NCBI RefSeq assembly: GCF_014705655.1
Contig: NZ_JACXIY010000020.1
Coordinates: forward strand, 84,984-148,983
Direction of reading: 5' to 3'
Length of the DNA: 64,000 bases
Origin: Paenibacillus arenilitoris
GTDB taxonomy: Bacteria > Bacillota > Bacilli > Paenibacillales > Paenibacillaceae
Under the pieces are notes generated by a model, which saw only the letters and a list, made by a program, of their open reading frames with translations, had not been told where the DNA came from and searched no databases. Positions 53,597-62,625 of the stretch are shown here, in pieces; position 1 is the stretch's first letter; every line of letters starts with the position of its first letter. Position numbers and translations under genes: made by a program.

Positions 53597-53626
53597 ATTG
53601 TAGCATCCTTTTAATCATAAATGATT
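53597..53626 (-). promoter_or_regulatory. citZ promoter -10 and overlapping dyad
   Basis: Minus-strand TACAAT (53597-53602) lacks a good -35. The -35 position is covered by AATCAT-AA-ATGATT (53613-53626). A TTGTCA lies at 53628-53633. The layout resembles the hemA promoter and suggests a regulator site. The rest of the 310-bp divergent gap shows only a TATAAT at 53790-53795 that could serve ppx. Confidence 0.35.
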
Positions 53627-53853
53627 TTGACAATGAAGTGAACAAATCCGGACATAAAAATGCTTTATCGGCATTATTAATAATTTTTTCGATCGGGCTT
53701 TTCGCATTTCTTGTCGGATGCGCCTACTGCATTTTTCCCTATTCGATCCAGTTTTAGCCGCGTGCGAAAACTATTTTTACAGAAGCGAATATAATGGTAA
53801 AATGTCCAAAAGAGAGCTATACGCGAAAAATTTTTCGGCAACGGAGGCGCTAT

Positions 53854-55395
53854 ATGAACGGACAACGCATCGGCATAATCGACATCGGCTCCAATTCCGT
53901 CCGGCTGGTCGTTTACGAGAGGACCGCCAGCGGCGCGCACCGCGTCGCGGACAGCAGCAAGCGGCCCGCGCGCTTAAGCGAGCGGATCGACGAGGACGGA
54001 AGACTGGGGGACTCCGCCGTGGACGAACTAATCGACACGCTGCGCCACTTCGTTTTGATTTGCGACCATAACCATACCGGCCAGGTACGCGCGGTCGCGA
54101 CGGCCGCCATCCGCAACGCCGCCAACCGCCCGGCCATTTTAACGAGAATAAAGAACGAGACCGGACTTTCCATCGAGCTTCTCTCCGGCAAGGAGGAGGC
54201 TGCCTACGGCTTCCTCGGCATGATCAATTCGCTTCAAATCCGCGACGGCTTCCTGATCGATATCGGCGGCGGCAGCACGGAGCTGTCCTTGTTCCGGGAC
54301 CGCGAGCTCGTTCGAAGCGTATCGTTCCCATTCGGCTGCGTCAGCCTGAACAAGCGGTTCGGTGCGAAGGGCATGCTGAGCGACGAAGCCTTGAAGGCGC
54401 TGGAGGCGCTCGTGACCGGAGCGATCCGGGAGGAGCCCTGGATCGGCGAAGCGCCCGGCCTTCCGCTCGTCGGCGTCGGGGGAACGGTGAGGGCGCTCGG
54501 CAAAATGCACCAAGCCGCGAGCAAATACCCTTTCCCGCAAACGCATAATTACCCCGTCACCGGCGAATCGGCGGACGCGCTATTCGAGCAAATGCGCAGC
54601 CTGCCGCTCGACAAACGCCGTAAGCTTCCCGGCTTGTCCAAAGACCGGGCGGACGTCGTCGTGCCGGGTGTGGCGATACTGCGAGCGCTGTTCCGCGCGA
54701 CGAAGGCGACGCATTACCGCATTTGCGGCGCAGGGCTGCGCGACGGCCTGTTCCACGCGACGCGGTTCCCGAGCCATTCGAAGCTGGACGACGTGCTGGC
54801 CTACAGCATCGACAATCTGACGGCGCTGCATCCCGAAGCGCCCAAGCAGCATGTCATGCAGGTCAACCGCCTATGCCTGGAGCTGTACGATGTTCTGAAT
54901 CACACGCACCAAATGCCGCCGCAGGCCAGGGTACTGCTCGATGTGGCTTCTCGGCTGTTTCGGATCGGCGGATCGATCGACTATTACGAATACGCAAGAC
55001 ATTCCTTCTATTTAATTATGAACTCGCATTTGAACGGCTTGTCCCACCGCGAGATCGTCATTGCGGCGGCCGTCGCTTCCTTCAAGAGCAAGAGCCGGGC
55101 CAGACAGCATATCGCCGAATTCAAAGAGCTTCTGAACGAGACCGATCTCGATATGATTTATAAGCTTGGCATGCTGCTTCAGCTATCGGCGGCGCTGGAC
55201 AGGACGGAGACGCAATCGATCGGCCAGCTCAACCTGATCCCGGCAGGCTCGCAGCTTCTGCTGCGGCCCGTCCGCCCGAGAAGCACGCTCGCGGTCGAAC
55301 GCCGCGAGGTGGATGAACTTGCCGGGGAATTCAAGAAGCTGTGGGGCTTGCTTCCCGTTCTGGAAGAAGCTACGCCCGCCCTTTCCAGGACGTGA
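53854..55395 (+). CDS. ppx: Ppx/GppA family exopolyphosphatase
   Basis: Degrades polyphosphate (or pppGpp) from the end. It has 513 residues, the long form. The start is ATG 53854 (MNGQRIGIIDIGSNS) with GGAGG 6 bases upstream. ASKHA-fold motifs are IDIGSNSVRLVVYE at 8-21, SGKEEAAYGF near 111, and LIDIGGGSTELSLF near 131. LPLVGVGGTVRALGKMHQ is near 206. The C-terminal HD-like domain (about 305-500) has RLCLELYDVLNHTHQM. It is convergent with, and overlaps by 26 bp, the polyphosphate kinase gene, so one locus encodes both synthesis and breakdown. Confidence 0.92.
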   Translation: MNGQRIGIIDIGSNSVRLVVYERTASGAHRVADSSKRPARLSERIDEDGRLGDSAVDELIDTLRHFVLICDHNHTGQVRAVATAAIRNAANRPAILTRIKNETGLSIELLSGKEEAAYGFLGMINSLQIRDGFLIDIGGGSTELSLFRDRELVRSVSFPFGCVSLNKRFGAKGMLSDEALKALEALVTGAIREEPWIGEAPGLPLVGVGGTVRALGKMHQAASKYPFPQTHNYPVTGESADALFEQMRSLPLDKRRKLPGLSKDRADVVVPGVAILRALFRATKATHYRICGAGLRDGLFHATRFPSHSKLDDVLAYSIDNLTALHPEAPKQHVMQVNRLCLELYDVLNHTHQMPPQARVLLDVASRLFRIGGSIDYYEYARHSFYLIMNSHLNGLSHREIVIAAAVASFKSKSRARQHIAEFKELLNETDLDMIYKLGMLLQLSAALDRTETQSIGQLNLIPAGSQLLLRPVRPRSTLAVERREVDELAGEFKKLWGLLPVLEEATPALSRT

Positions 55396-57436
55396 TCATC
55401 TTCGCCTCGAACTGACTGCGGAACGGCTGGTCCTCACCGGCCGCCACTAGCTCGTAGGCACCGCTAGGCTGCAGCTCGCGCGCCTTCACGTTATCGTTGA
55501 TGTTCAACTGCAGCATCTTGATCAAAATCTGGCAAAGCGTCGCGTCGAACACCGGGCACATCAGTTCGATGCGCCGCGTCAGGTTGCGCGTCATCCAATC
55601 CGCGCTGGACAGATATACTTCCTCTTCCCCGCCGTTATGGAAATACATAATTCTCGCATGCTCCAGAAAACGGTCCACGATGCTGATCACCTTAATGTTC
55701 TCGCTTCGTCCGGCCACGCCCGGACGAAGGCAGCATACCCCCCGCACGATCAGAACTATTTTCACGCCGGCCTGCGACGCTTCGTACAGCTTATCGATCA
55801 TGTCCTGATTCGAGAGCGAATTCATCTTCGCGATGATTTTGGCGGGCTTCCCGGCTTTCGCGTTCTGGATCTCCCGGTCGATCAGGCGATACAGCTTCTC
55901 CTTCAAGTCGGTCGGAGCGACGCCGAACGCCTTCCATTCGTAAGGGGACGAATAGCCGGTCACCTCGTTGAACAGCGCCGAAGCGTCTCCCCCGATCGTA
56001 GGATGGGAAGTAAATAGGCCGATATCCGTATATAAAGTAGCCGTATTATCGTTATAATTGCCCGTCCCGACGTGGACGTAACGGCGCAGCGTCCCTTGCT
56101 CGCGGCGAACGACGAGCAAAATTTTGGCATGCGTCTTTAATCCGACCAGCCCGTAAACGACGTGGCACCCGGCTTTCTCGAGCTGGCGCGCCCAGGCGAT
56201 ATTCCTCTCCTCGTCGAACCTGGCCTTCAGCTCCACCACAACCGTGACCTGCTTGCCGGATTCCGCCGCTTTGGCGAGCGCCTGCACGAGCGCGGATTGC
56301 CCGCTGACGCGGTACAGCGTCATCTTGATCGCGAGCACGTCCGGATCGTAAGCCGCTTGGGTCACGAAATCGTTGACCGCCTCGAACGATTCGTACGGGT
56401 GGTACATGAGCACGTCCCGCTGCCGGATGACCTCGAACATATCGTCCGTATCGTCGAATTCCCTCGGATAGACGGGCTCCATTTTCTCGTAGCGCAAACT
56501 GTCGTAGCCCGGCAGCGCGGCAACGAACTTCATCAGGAAGCCGAGATCGAGCGGACCTTCGATTTCGAATAAATTGTCTTCGATTTCGAGCTCTTCCATA
56601 AGCCGTTCCAGCGCGTAAGGGTGCATCCCCTTCGCCACCTCCAGGCGAACCGGTATGCCCCAGCGGCGCCGGCGCAGCTCCTTCTCGATCTCCTCGAGCA
56701 GGTCGTCCGCATCCTCTTCGTTCAGATTGATGTCGGCGTCGCGGGTTAGACGGAACGGACTGACGGCGAACGGAATGTACCCGTTAAACAACGTGTCGAT
56801 GAACTTCTCGATCAAATCCTCGAGCAGCACGAATTCCGTCTTCTTGCTGTTCGTGCGGCCCGGAACCGGCACGAACCTCGGCAGGATGGATGGCACCTGG
56901 ACGATCGCGAAATACGGCTCCTCCTCCGCAGGGTCCCCTTCTTCACTCAGCAGGACAGACAAATAAAGCTCCTTCGTATGAACGAGCGGGAACGGCCGGC
57001 TCTGATCGACGGCCATCGGGGTAAGCACCGGAAACACGATTTCATGAAAATAATCCGAAACGGCCTTCGTCTGCGTCATATTCAGCTCGTCGATCGACCG
57101 GATGAAAATGCCTTCGCGGCTTAAGCCGCGGAACACTTCGCGGTAGGACCGGTATTGCTCGTTAACCATATGGGCCGTCCGCTTGATCAGCCGTTTCCAT
57201 AAGCCGGGCGGCGTATAGCCGGTGAAATCGGTTTTCGTGAGGCCCGCCCTCATCTGCATCTGAATGCCGGCCACGCGGACGCTCATGAACTCATCCAGGT
57301 TACTCGTGACGATCGCCAGAAACTTCGCCCTCTCAAGCAGCGGATTGTTCGGATCTTGCGCTTCCTGAAGAACTCTTCGATTAAATTCGATCCAACTCAA
57401 ATCCCGGTTGACATAGTTGGACAGCTGCTTGGTCAT
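55370..57436 (-). CDS. ppk1: Polyphosphate kinase 1
   Basis: Makes inorganic polyphosphate from ATP, 688 residues. The N domain opens NYVNRDLSWIEFNRRVLQEA. The H domain follows at about 108-320, then the two PLD-like C domains. The phospho-accepting histidine is H436 in GLKTHAKILLVVRRE. The second catalytic histidine lies in the HARIMYFHNGG region near 590. The metal/ATP arginines lie in IKMTLYRVSGQSALVQAL near 370. The start has AGGAGG. It is tail-to-tail with ppx. Confidence 0.96.
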   Translation of the reverse strand: MTKQLSNYVNRDLSWIEFNRRVLQEAQDPNNPLLERAKFLAIVTSNLDEFMSVRVAGIQMQMRAGLTKTDFTGYTPPGLWKRLIKRTAHMVNEQYRSYREVFRGLSREGIFIRSIDELNMTQTKAVSDYFHEIVFPVLTPMAVDQSRPFPLVHTKELYLSVLLSEEGDPAEEEPYFAIVQVPSILPRFVPVPGRTNSKKTEFVLLEDLIEKFIDTLFNGYIPFAVSPFRLTRDADINLNEEDADDLLEEIEKELRRRRWGIPVRLEVAKGMHPYALERLMEELEIEDNLFEIEGPLDLGFLMKFVAALPGYDSLRYEKMEPVYPREFDDTDDMFEVIRQRDVLMYHPYESFEAVNDFVTQAAYDPDVLAIKMTLYRVSGQSALVQALAKAAESGKQVTVVVELKARFDEERNIAWARQLEKAGCHVVYGLVGLKTHAKILLVVRREQGTLRRYVHVGTGNYNDNTATLYTDIGLFTSHPTIGGDASALFNEVTGYSSPYEWKAFGVAPTDLKEKLYRLIDREIQNAKAGKPAKIIAKMNSLSNQDMIDKLYEASQAGVKIVLIVRGVCCLRPGVAGRSENIKVISIVDRFLEHARIMYFHNGGEEEVYLSSADWMTRNLTRRIELMCPVFDATLCQILIKMLQLNINDNVKARELQPSGAYELVAAGEDQPFRSQFEAKMITSWKGRA

Positions 57437-57625
57437 TTCTCACGCCTCCTGAAAAGGTTGAAAGCAGGCTAGCTTCGAAACCATCGAGCCTTCCCTACAT
57501 TTATGTATATCGATCTTGGGCCGGCACTTGCAACATTTCTGTTCCGCAGCGATACATGGCCATGCTTCATTATGCGGCACGACTATTATTACCATGTTAA
57601 CCTTTTGTAAAGGGAGCGTAAAGAT

Positions 57626-58018
57626 TTAGAAGCGCCCGATTCGGAAATGGCCGTCGCGCATGCGCTTCTCGATCCATCCAAGCATGAGCTGCCGGTAAAA
57701 CGGGCGGGTAAACGGCAGCAGGAGCGTAATGCCCGCGATATCCGAGAAGAAGCCCGGCATAAGCAGCATCAGGCCGCCCGCCAGCACGCAAATGCCGTCC
57801 AGCATCGTGCGTCCCGGGATTTGCCCCGCCTGCATCTGACGCTGGGCCTCGCCCCATACCTTTCTCCCTTCCGCGCGGGCGAGATAAGCTCCGACAAAGC
57901 CCATCGCAACAAGTATAAGGAAGGTCGTCCAACCGCCGATCAAATCTCCTACCTGCAGAATGCCCCACAGCTCCACGATGGGAATCACGATAAAAGCAGC
58001 CACTAACCATTTGTACAT
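57626..58018 (-). CDS. fxsA: FxsA family membrane protein
   Basis: A 130-residue inner-membrane protein with three or four helices. It opens YKWLVAAFIVIPIVELWGILQVGDLIGGWTTFLILV, the standard FxsA start, and has PGRTMLDGICVLAGGLMLLMPGFFSDIAG near 69-97. E. coli FxsA lessens exclusion of phage T7 by the F plasmid; the native role in Bacillales is unknown. The ATG has AGGAGG 8 bases upstream. The 189-bp gap to ppk holds nothing clear. Confidence 0.92.
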   Translation of the reverse strand: MYKWLVAAFIVIPIVELWGILQVGDLIGGWTTFLILVAMGFVGAYLARAEGRKVWGEAQRQMQAGQIPGRTMLDGICVLAGGLMLLMPGFFSDIAGITLLLPFTRPFYRQLMLGWIEKRMRDGHFRIGRF

Positions 58019-58083
58019 GCCAAGCCCTCCTTCATATAATCTTATCGACGAACTACCGCTTCATCGCGTCCTTTCGGCTTCCG

Positions 58084-58551
58084 TTAAGTTGTCCGCAGCC
58101 GCTCGTATAATTCCGGCATCGCCTTGTTCAGCCGGACCGGCTGCCACGCCTCGTTCACCCAGACATGCTTCGTGCCGCCGGAGACGAGCAGCTCGCCGGG
58201 CAGCTCGCCGCCATCGGCCATCGTTCCCGCGTGCCAATCCGACTCCCGCACCCGGCGAACTTGCGAGTCGAAAGCGACTTTTACGGGCGAGCAATCCGCG
58301 ATTCTCGTGCATACAAGCACGGTATCGTCGTACCGGGCCGGCAGCAAGTAGCTGCACTGAAGATCGACGACCGGCAGCAGCAGGCCGCGCTCTTCGATCG
58401 TTTTGTAATCGTATCCGGCGTTCCTTATCCATTCCGTACGTCCGATCTCAAACCAAGTTACATAATTCCCGTGAAAGACGACGCCCATCCGGTCCGTCTC
58501 CTGGTACCTGACGCGCAGCGGATGCAAATACCAGCCGGCAGCCATGCTCAT
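58084..58551 (-). CDS. Acyl-CoA thioesterase, YbgC/4-hydroxybenzoyl-CoA thioesterase type
   Basis: A 155-residue hot-dog-fold thioesterase. RVRYQETDRMGVVFHGNYVTWFEIGRTE is at about 12-39, with the catalytic aspartate in the Y-x-E-T-D-x-M-G-V-V-x-H-x-N-Y signature. It also has LLLPVVDLQCSYLLPARYDD near 55. It probably hydrolyses short or branched acyl-CoA. The start ATG 58551 is 9 bases after GGAGG; a second ATG is two codons on. Copy B of the dispersed repeat lies upstream. Confidence 0.9.
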   Translation of the reverse strand: MSMAAGWYLHPLRVRYQETDRMGVVFHGNYVTWFEIGRTEWIRNAGYDYKTIEERGLLLPVVDLQCSYLLPARYDDTVLVCTRIADCSPVKVAFDSQVRRVRESDWHAGTMADGGELPGELLVSGGTKHVWVNEAWQPVRLNKAMPELYERLRTT

Positions 58552-58639
58552 TTTACGTTTCCTCCCCGCCGTGTATGTCAAGTGTAAACGGCTGACGCTA
58601 CGCACGAACCGCTAGCTGCATCTTGCGCAGCTCGGTTCG

Positions 58640-58725
58640 GTGCCGTCCTTTGGCGGCATAAGCTCGTTTCACGATGAAATATAAGCGATTTTATAAGTGC
58701 AAAACTTTTAAATTCTTATATTTGA
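58640..58725. repeat. Dispersed hairpin element, copy B
   Basis: Second copy of the element at 9755-9840. The outer arms AAATATAAG (58677-58685) and CTTATATTT (58715-58723) and the inner arms TTATAAGT (58691-58698) and ACTTTTAA (58704-58711, one mismatch) keep the nested fold although the bases between differ from copy A. GCCGTCC and GGCGGC at the left end form a further small hairpin. It directly abuts the pyk terminator and lies 89 bp ahead of the thioesterase ATG. The flank GTGTAAACGGCT (58582-58593) matches GTGTAACCGGCT beside copy A, but here is separated from the core by 46 bp rather than 1. Confidence 0.8.
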
Positions 58726-58755
58726 ACAAAAAGCGACGGTGAGTTCACCATCGCT
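58726..58755 (-). terminator. Terminator of pyk
   Basis: Minus-strand stem AGCGATGGTG with a near complement (58732-58755) and a 4-base loop, then TTTTTG. Confidence 0.85.
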
Positions 58756-58798
58756 TCTGCTTATCCTATATTTGATTGTCCGCGATCGAAGCCCCGGA

Positions 58799-60553
58799 TT
58801 ACAGCACCTTCGATTGGCCGTGATAGATGACGCCGGTCTCGCCGTAGACGGTCACTTCCATGCCGTCCTTCAGCAGCTCCGTCGCATTCCCGATGCCGAG
58901 AATGACAGGGATGCCGAGGTTCAAGCCGACGACGGCCGCATGGCTCGTAATGCCGCCTTGCTCCGTAATGACCGCTCCCGCTTTCTCGAATGCCGGCATA
59001 TATTCCTTGTCCGTCGATACAGTAACGAGAATCGAGCCAGGCTCCGTCTTTTGGATGGCTTCCTGCGGCGTCCGCGCTACGACGATTTTTCCGGTTTTCG
59101 TCTGGCTTCCGATGCCTTGGCCTTGGGCCAGGAGCTCGCCGATGTGATGAATTTTGATCAGGTTCGTCGTCCCGGAGCGGCCGACCGGCACGCCCGCCGT
59201 AATGACGACCGTATCGCCGAGGCTCAGGAAGCCTGTGCTCATGGCGCCGTCAACCGCGTTCTCGAACATTTCGTCCGTCGTTTGCGCTTCGGGTCCTAGC
59301 ACCGGGAATACGCCCCAAATCAAGGCGAGGCGGCGAAGCACCTTCTCGTCCGTCGTCACGGCGATGATCGGCGATTTCGGCTTGTACTTCGAAACCATGC
59401 GCGCCGTGAAGCCGCTTTGCGTCGAGGTAATGATCGCTTTGGCACGCAGGTCGAGCGCCGAGTTGGCGACCGCTTGACTGATCGCTTCCGTTACGGTCGT
59501 TTGCTGCGCATTCGCCTGCTTGTTGAAAATTTCGCGGTATTCCAGCGCGTTCTCCGCGCGCTCGGCGATGCGGGCCATCGTCTGCACCGACTCGACCGGA
59601 TAGCGTCCCGCGGCCGTCTCGCCGGACAGCATGATCGCATCCGTGCCGTCGAAAATCGCGTTCGCGACGTCGCTCGCTTCGGCGCGGGTCGGACGAGGGT
59701 TGCGCTGCATCGAATCGAGCATTTGCGTTGCCGTAATAACCGGCTTGCCGACGAGATTGCATTTTTTGATCATGTTTTTTTGAACGAGCGGAACTTCCTC
59801 CGCCGGGATTTCGACGCCAAGGTCGCCGCGCGCAACCATCAGTCCGTCGGACACTTCCAATATCTCGTCCAGGTTGTCGACGCCCTCCTGGTTCTCGATT
59901 TTCGAAATGATTTGGATATGGCTCGCGTTGTGGCGCTCGAGCAGCTCGCGGATTTCAAGGACATCGCTTGCTTTGCGGACGAAAGAAGCCGCGATGAAAT
60001 CGATGCCTTGCTCGATGCCGAAGATGATATCGCCAGCATCCTTCTCCGTAATACCAGGCAAGGAGATTTTAACGCCCGGCACGTTCACGCCCTTCTTGCT
60101 CTTGATAGGACCGCTGTTGACGATGCGGCAGATGATTTCCGTGCCTTGCACTTCTTCAACCGTAAGGCCGATCAGACCGTCGTCGATCAGGATCGTCGAG
60201 CCGACGGATACGTCTTTGGGAAGATTGCCGTATGTAATCGGAACGCGATTGCGATCGCCCAGAATCTCTTCCGTCGTCAGCGTGACAAGCTCGCCTTGGT
60301 TAAGCTCGATCGGCTCTTCCTTCAGCTTGCCGAGACGAATTTCGGGTCCTTTCGTATCCAGCAGGACAGCGACCGAAGTGCCAAGCTCCGCGTTGGCGAT
60401 GCGGATGTTCTTGATCCGGTTGCCGTGCTCTTCGAAATCCCCGTGAGAGAAGTTAAGGCGGGCAACGTTCATTCCTGCTTTGATCAGTTTTTTCGTGTTT
60501 TCCAAAGACTCGCTGGATGGTCCGATCGTACAAACGATTTTCGTTTTGCGCAT
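58799..60553 (-). CDS. pyk: Pyruvate kinase with C-terminal PEP-utilising domain
   Basis: Last step of glycolysis, 584 residues, the long Bacillales form. MRKTKIVCTIGPSSES opens the barrel. The catalytic region IISKIENQEGVDNLDEIL is near 215-232 and MVARGDLGVEIPAEEVPLVQK follows. The metal/potassium site lies in LNFSHGD near 33. The extra C-terminal domain (about 475-584) holds GGITSHAAVVGLNLGIP, the swivelling phosphohistidine-domain motif of PEP synthases, of unclear use in this enzyme. The ATG has GGAGG upstream. pfkA, which usually precedes pyk in this neighbourhood, is not present. Confidence 0.96.
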   Translation of the reverse strand: MRKTKIVCTIGPSSESLENTKKLIKAGMNVARLNFSHGDFEEHGNRIKNIRIANAELGTSVAVLLDTKGPEIRLGKLKEEPIELNQGELVTLTTEEILGDRNRVPITYGNLPKDVSVGSTILIDDGLIGLTVEEVQGTEIICRIVNSGPIKSKKGVNVPGVKISLPGITEKDAGDIIFGIEQGIDFIAASFVRKASDVLEIRELLERHNASHIQIISKIENQEGVDNLDEILEVSDGLMVARGDLGVEIPAEEVPLVQKNMIKKCNLVGKPVITATQMLDSMQRNPRPTRAEASDVANAIFDGTDAIMLSGETAAGRYPVESVQTMARIAERAENALEYREIFNKQANAQQTTVTEAISQAVANSALDLRAKAIITSTQSGFTARMVSKYKPKSPIIAVTTDEKVLRRLALIWGVFPVLGPEAQTTDEMFENAVDGAMSTGFLSLGDTVVITAGVPVGRSGTTNLIKIHHIGELLAQGQGIGSQTKTGKIVVARTPQEAIQKTEPGSILVTVSTDKEYMPAFEKAGAVITEQGGITSHAAVVGLNLGIPVILGIGNATELLKDGMEVTVYGETGVIYHGQSKVL

Positions 60554-60646
60554 GTTAAATTTCCTCCGTTTAGTGCCTGATATTCTTATATATACTGTAA
60601 CGGTCCCCCGCTGCTTGCACGGCGGGAAACCGGTTGTACCCGCATG

Positions 60647-61720
60647 TTACTGCGCCGCCTTCGCCGTCTCTCCGGCATGCTCCGCCGGATCCTCGGCCGC
60701 CTGCGCTCCTCCGCCCGGAGCTTCGTCCTGCGCCGCGCCGTGAGCGCCCTGCGCGGTCTGCCGCTCCGCGATGCGGAATTGCCCGACCTTCCGGAACTTC
60801 TCGTAGCGGTCCTCAATCAGCTGCTCCCTGCTAAGCGGCAGCAGTTCCTGCAAATGCTTCCACAGCTTATCCTTAATTTGCTCGGCCTGAGCTTCCAAAT
60901 CCTTGTGCGCCCCGCCGTGAGGCTCGGCGATAATATCCTCGATGACGCCGAATTCCAGCAGGTCCTTGGCCGTAATTTTCATCGCCTCGGCCGCTTGATC
61001 CGCTTTGGACGCGTCCTTCCACAGAATCGACGCCGCGCCGTTCGGCGAAATAACGGAATAAATCGCGTTCTCCAGCATGAGCACACGGTTGCCTACGCCG
61101 AGAGCCAGCGCGCCGCCACTGCCGCCTTCGCCGATGACGACGCAAATGATGGGCACGCCGAAGCCGGCCATCTCCCGCAGGTTGCGCGCGATCGCTTCCG
61201 ATTGTCCGCGCTCCTCGGCGGTGTTGCCCGGGTAAGCGCCCTTCGTGTCGATGAACGTAATGATCGGCCGATTGAATTTGTTCGCCTGCTCCATGAAGCG
61301 GAGCGCTTTGCGGAAGCCTTCCGGGTGGGGACTGCCGAAGAAGCGGGCAATATTGTCGCGCGTGTCTTTGCCGCGTTGGTGCCCGATGACGGTAACCGGT
61401 ACGCCGCCCAGCTTGGCCAGCCCGCCGACGATCGCCAGATCGTCCGCGAACAGGCGGTCGCCGTGCAGCTCCAGAAAATCGGTGAATATCGTCTGAATAT
61501 AATCGAGCGAGGTCGGGCGCTGATGATGGCGCGCCATATGCATCTTCTGCGCCGGAGTCAGCTCGCTGTACAGCTCGTTCTCCAGCTGCTTGCATCTGGC
61601 CTCGAGGCCTGCTATTTCTTCCGAGAAGTCGATTCCCTTCTCGACGCTCAACGTCTTCAGCTCCACGATCTTTTGCCGCAGCTCGTTCAGCGGTTTCTCA
61701 AAAGGCAGTTCACCCGCCAT
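60647..61720 (-). CDS. accA: Acetyl-CoA carboxylase carboxyltransferase subunit alpha
   Basis: Alpha half of the carboxyltransferase that makes malonyl-CoA. It has 357 residues. The helical N-terminus opens LPFEKPLNELRQKIVEL, HQRGKDTRDNIARFFGSPHPEGFRKALR is near 130-157, and IGEGGSGGALALGVGNRVLMLENAIYSVISPNGAASILWKDA is near 195-236. After about 318 the chain ends in a low-complexity Ala/Gly/Glu tail that is about 35 residues longer than typical. It overlaps accD by 11 bp, giving coupled translation of the two subunits. Confidence 0.95.
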   Translation of the reverse strand: MAGELPFEKPLNELRQKIVELKTLSVEKGIDFSEEIAGLEARCKQLENELYSELTPAQKMHMARHHQRPTSLDYIQTIFTDFLELHGDRLFADDLAIVGGLAKLGGVPVTVIGHQRGKDTRDNIARFFGSPHPEGFRKALRFMEQANKFNRPIITFIDTKGAYPGNTAEERGQSEAIARNLREMAGFGVPIICVVIGEGGSGGALALGVGNRVLMLENAIYSVISPNGAASILWKDASKADQAAEAMKITAKDLLEFGVIEDIIAEPHGGAHKDLEAQAEQIKDKLWKHLQELLPLSREQLIEDRYEKFRKVGQFRIAERQTAQGAHGAAQDEAPGGGAQAAEDPAEHAGETAKAAQ

Positions 61721-62582
61721 TGGCTGTTCCCTCCCTTGCGCAGTGCATGTCGAGCAGCTTCGTCAACGTCGCCTTCATGTCCTTGCGGTGCACGACTTTG
61801 TCCAATTGCCCGTGCTGCAGGTTGAATTCCGCCGTCTGGAAGTTGTCCGGCAGCTTCTGGCGGATCGTCTGTTCGATGACGATGCGGCCGGCAAAGCCGA
61901 TGAGCGCGCCGGGCTCGGCCAAATTGTAGTCGCCGAGGCTCGCGAAGCTCGCCGAAACCCCGCCCATAGTAGGATCGGTAAAAATCGAAATAAACAAACC
62001 GCCCGCGCCCTGAAATTTCGAAAGCGCGGCGCTCGTCTTGGCCATTTGCATCAGACTGAGGATGCTCTCCTGCATCCGCGCCCCGCCCGACGTCGAGAAA
62101 ATAAGAAGCGGCAGCCGCTTCGCGTGGGCCGCTTCGATCGCTCTCGTAATTTTCTCCCCGACGACGGATCCCATGCTTCCGCTGAAGAAATCGAAGCTCA
62201 TAACCGCCACGACAACCGGAAAACCGCCGATCGTGCCTTCGCCCGTTACGACAGCGTCTCGCAAGCTCGATTTGCTCTTCTGCTGCTCAAGCTTGCTCGC
62301 GTAACCCGGGAATTCAAGTGGATCGACGGATTCCATCTCCGCATCATATTCGATCAGATGCCCTTCGTCGAGGGTCATGCCGATTCTCTCCCATGCGCTC
62401 AGCCGGTGATGATGGCCGCAGGAAGAGCATACCTTCAAGTTTTTCTCCAATTCCTTGCTGTACTGAATATTGCCGCATTTGGAGCACTTATTCATTAATC
62501 CTTCCGGAATGTTGTCCCGCTTGCGGGGCTCCGAAGGAATCGTTGCATACTTCTTCTTCGTAAATAAGTCCTTTATTTGCAC
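61710..62582 (-). CDS. accD: Acetyl-CoA carboxylase carboxyltransferase subunit beta
   Basis: Beta half of the carboxyltransferase. It has 290 residues. The start is GTG 62582, with GAGAGG 8 bases upstream; a GTG three codons earlier overlaps that site. The N-terminal zinc ribbon has CSKCGNIQY and CSSCGHHHRLSA (about 32-58). The crotonase-type core has RDAVVTGEGTIGGFPVVVAVMSFDFFSGSMGSVVGEKI near 105 and LLIFSTSGGARMQESILSLMQMAKTSAAL near 152. Together with accA it leads into fatty acid synthesis. Confidence 0.95.
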   Translation of the reverse strand: MQIKDLFTKKKYATIPSEPRKRDNIPEGLMNKCSKCGNIQYSKELEKNLKVCSSCGHHHRLSAWERIGMTLDEGHLIEYDAEMESVDPLEFPGYASKLEQQKSKSSLRDAVVTGEGTIGGFPVVVAVMSFDFFSGSMGSVVGEKITRAIEAAHAKRLPLLIFSTSGGARMQESILSLMQMAKTSAALSKFQGAGGLFISIFTDPTMGGVSASFASLGDYNLAEPGALIGFAGRIVIEQTIRQKLPDNFQTAEFNLQHGQLDKVVHRKDMKATLTKLLDMHCAREGTANGG

Positions 62583-62625
62583 GTGTGACACCTCTCAAGG
62601 CGCAATAGATTTGAACGGCCGTCCG

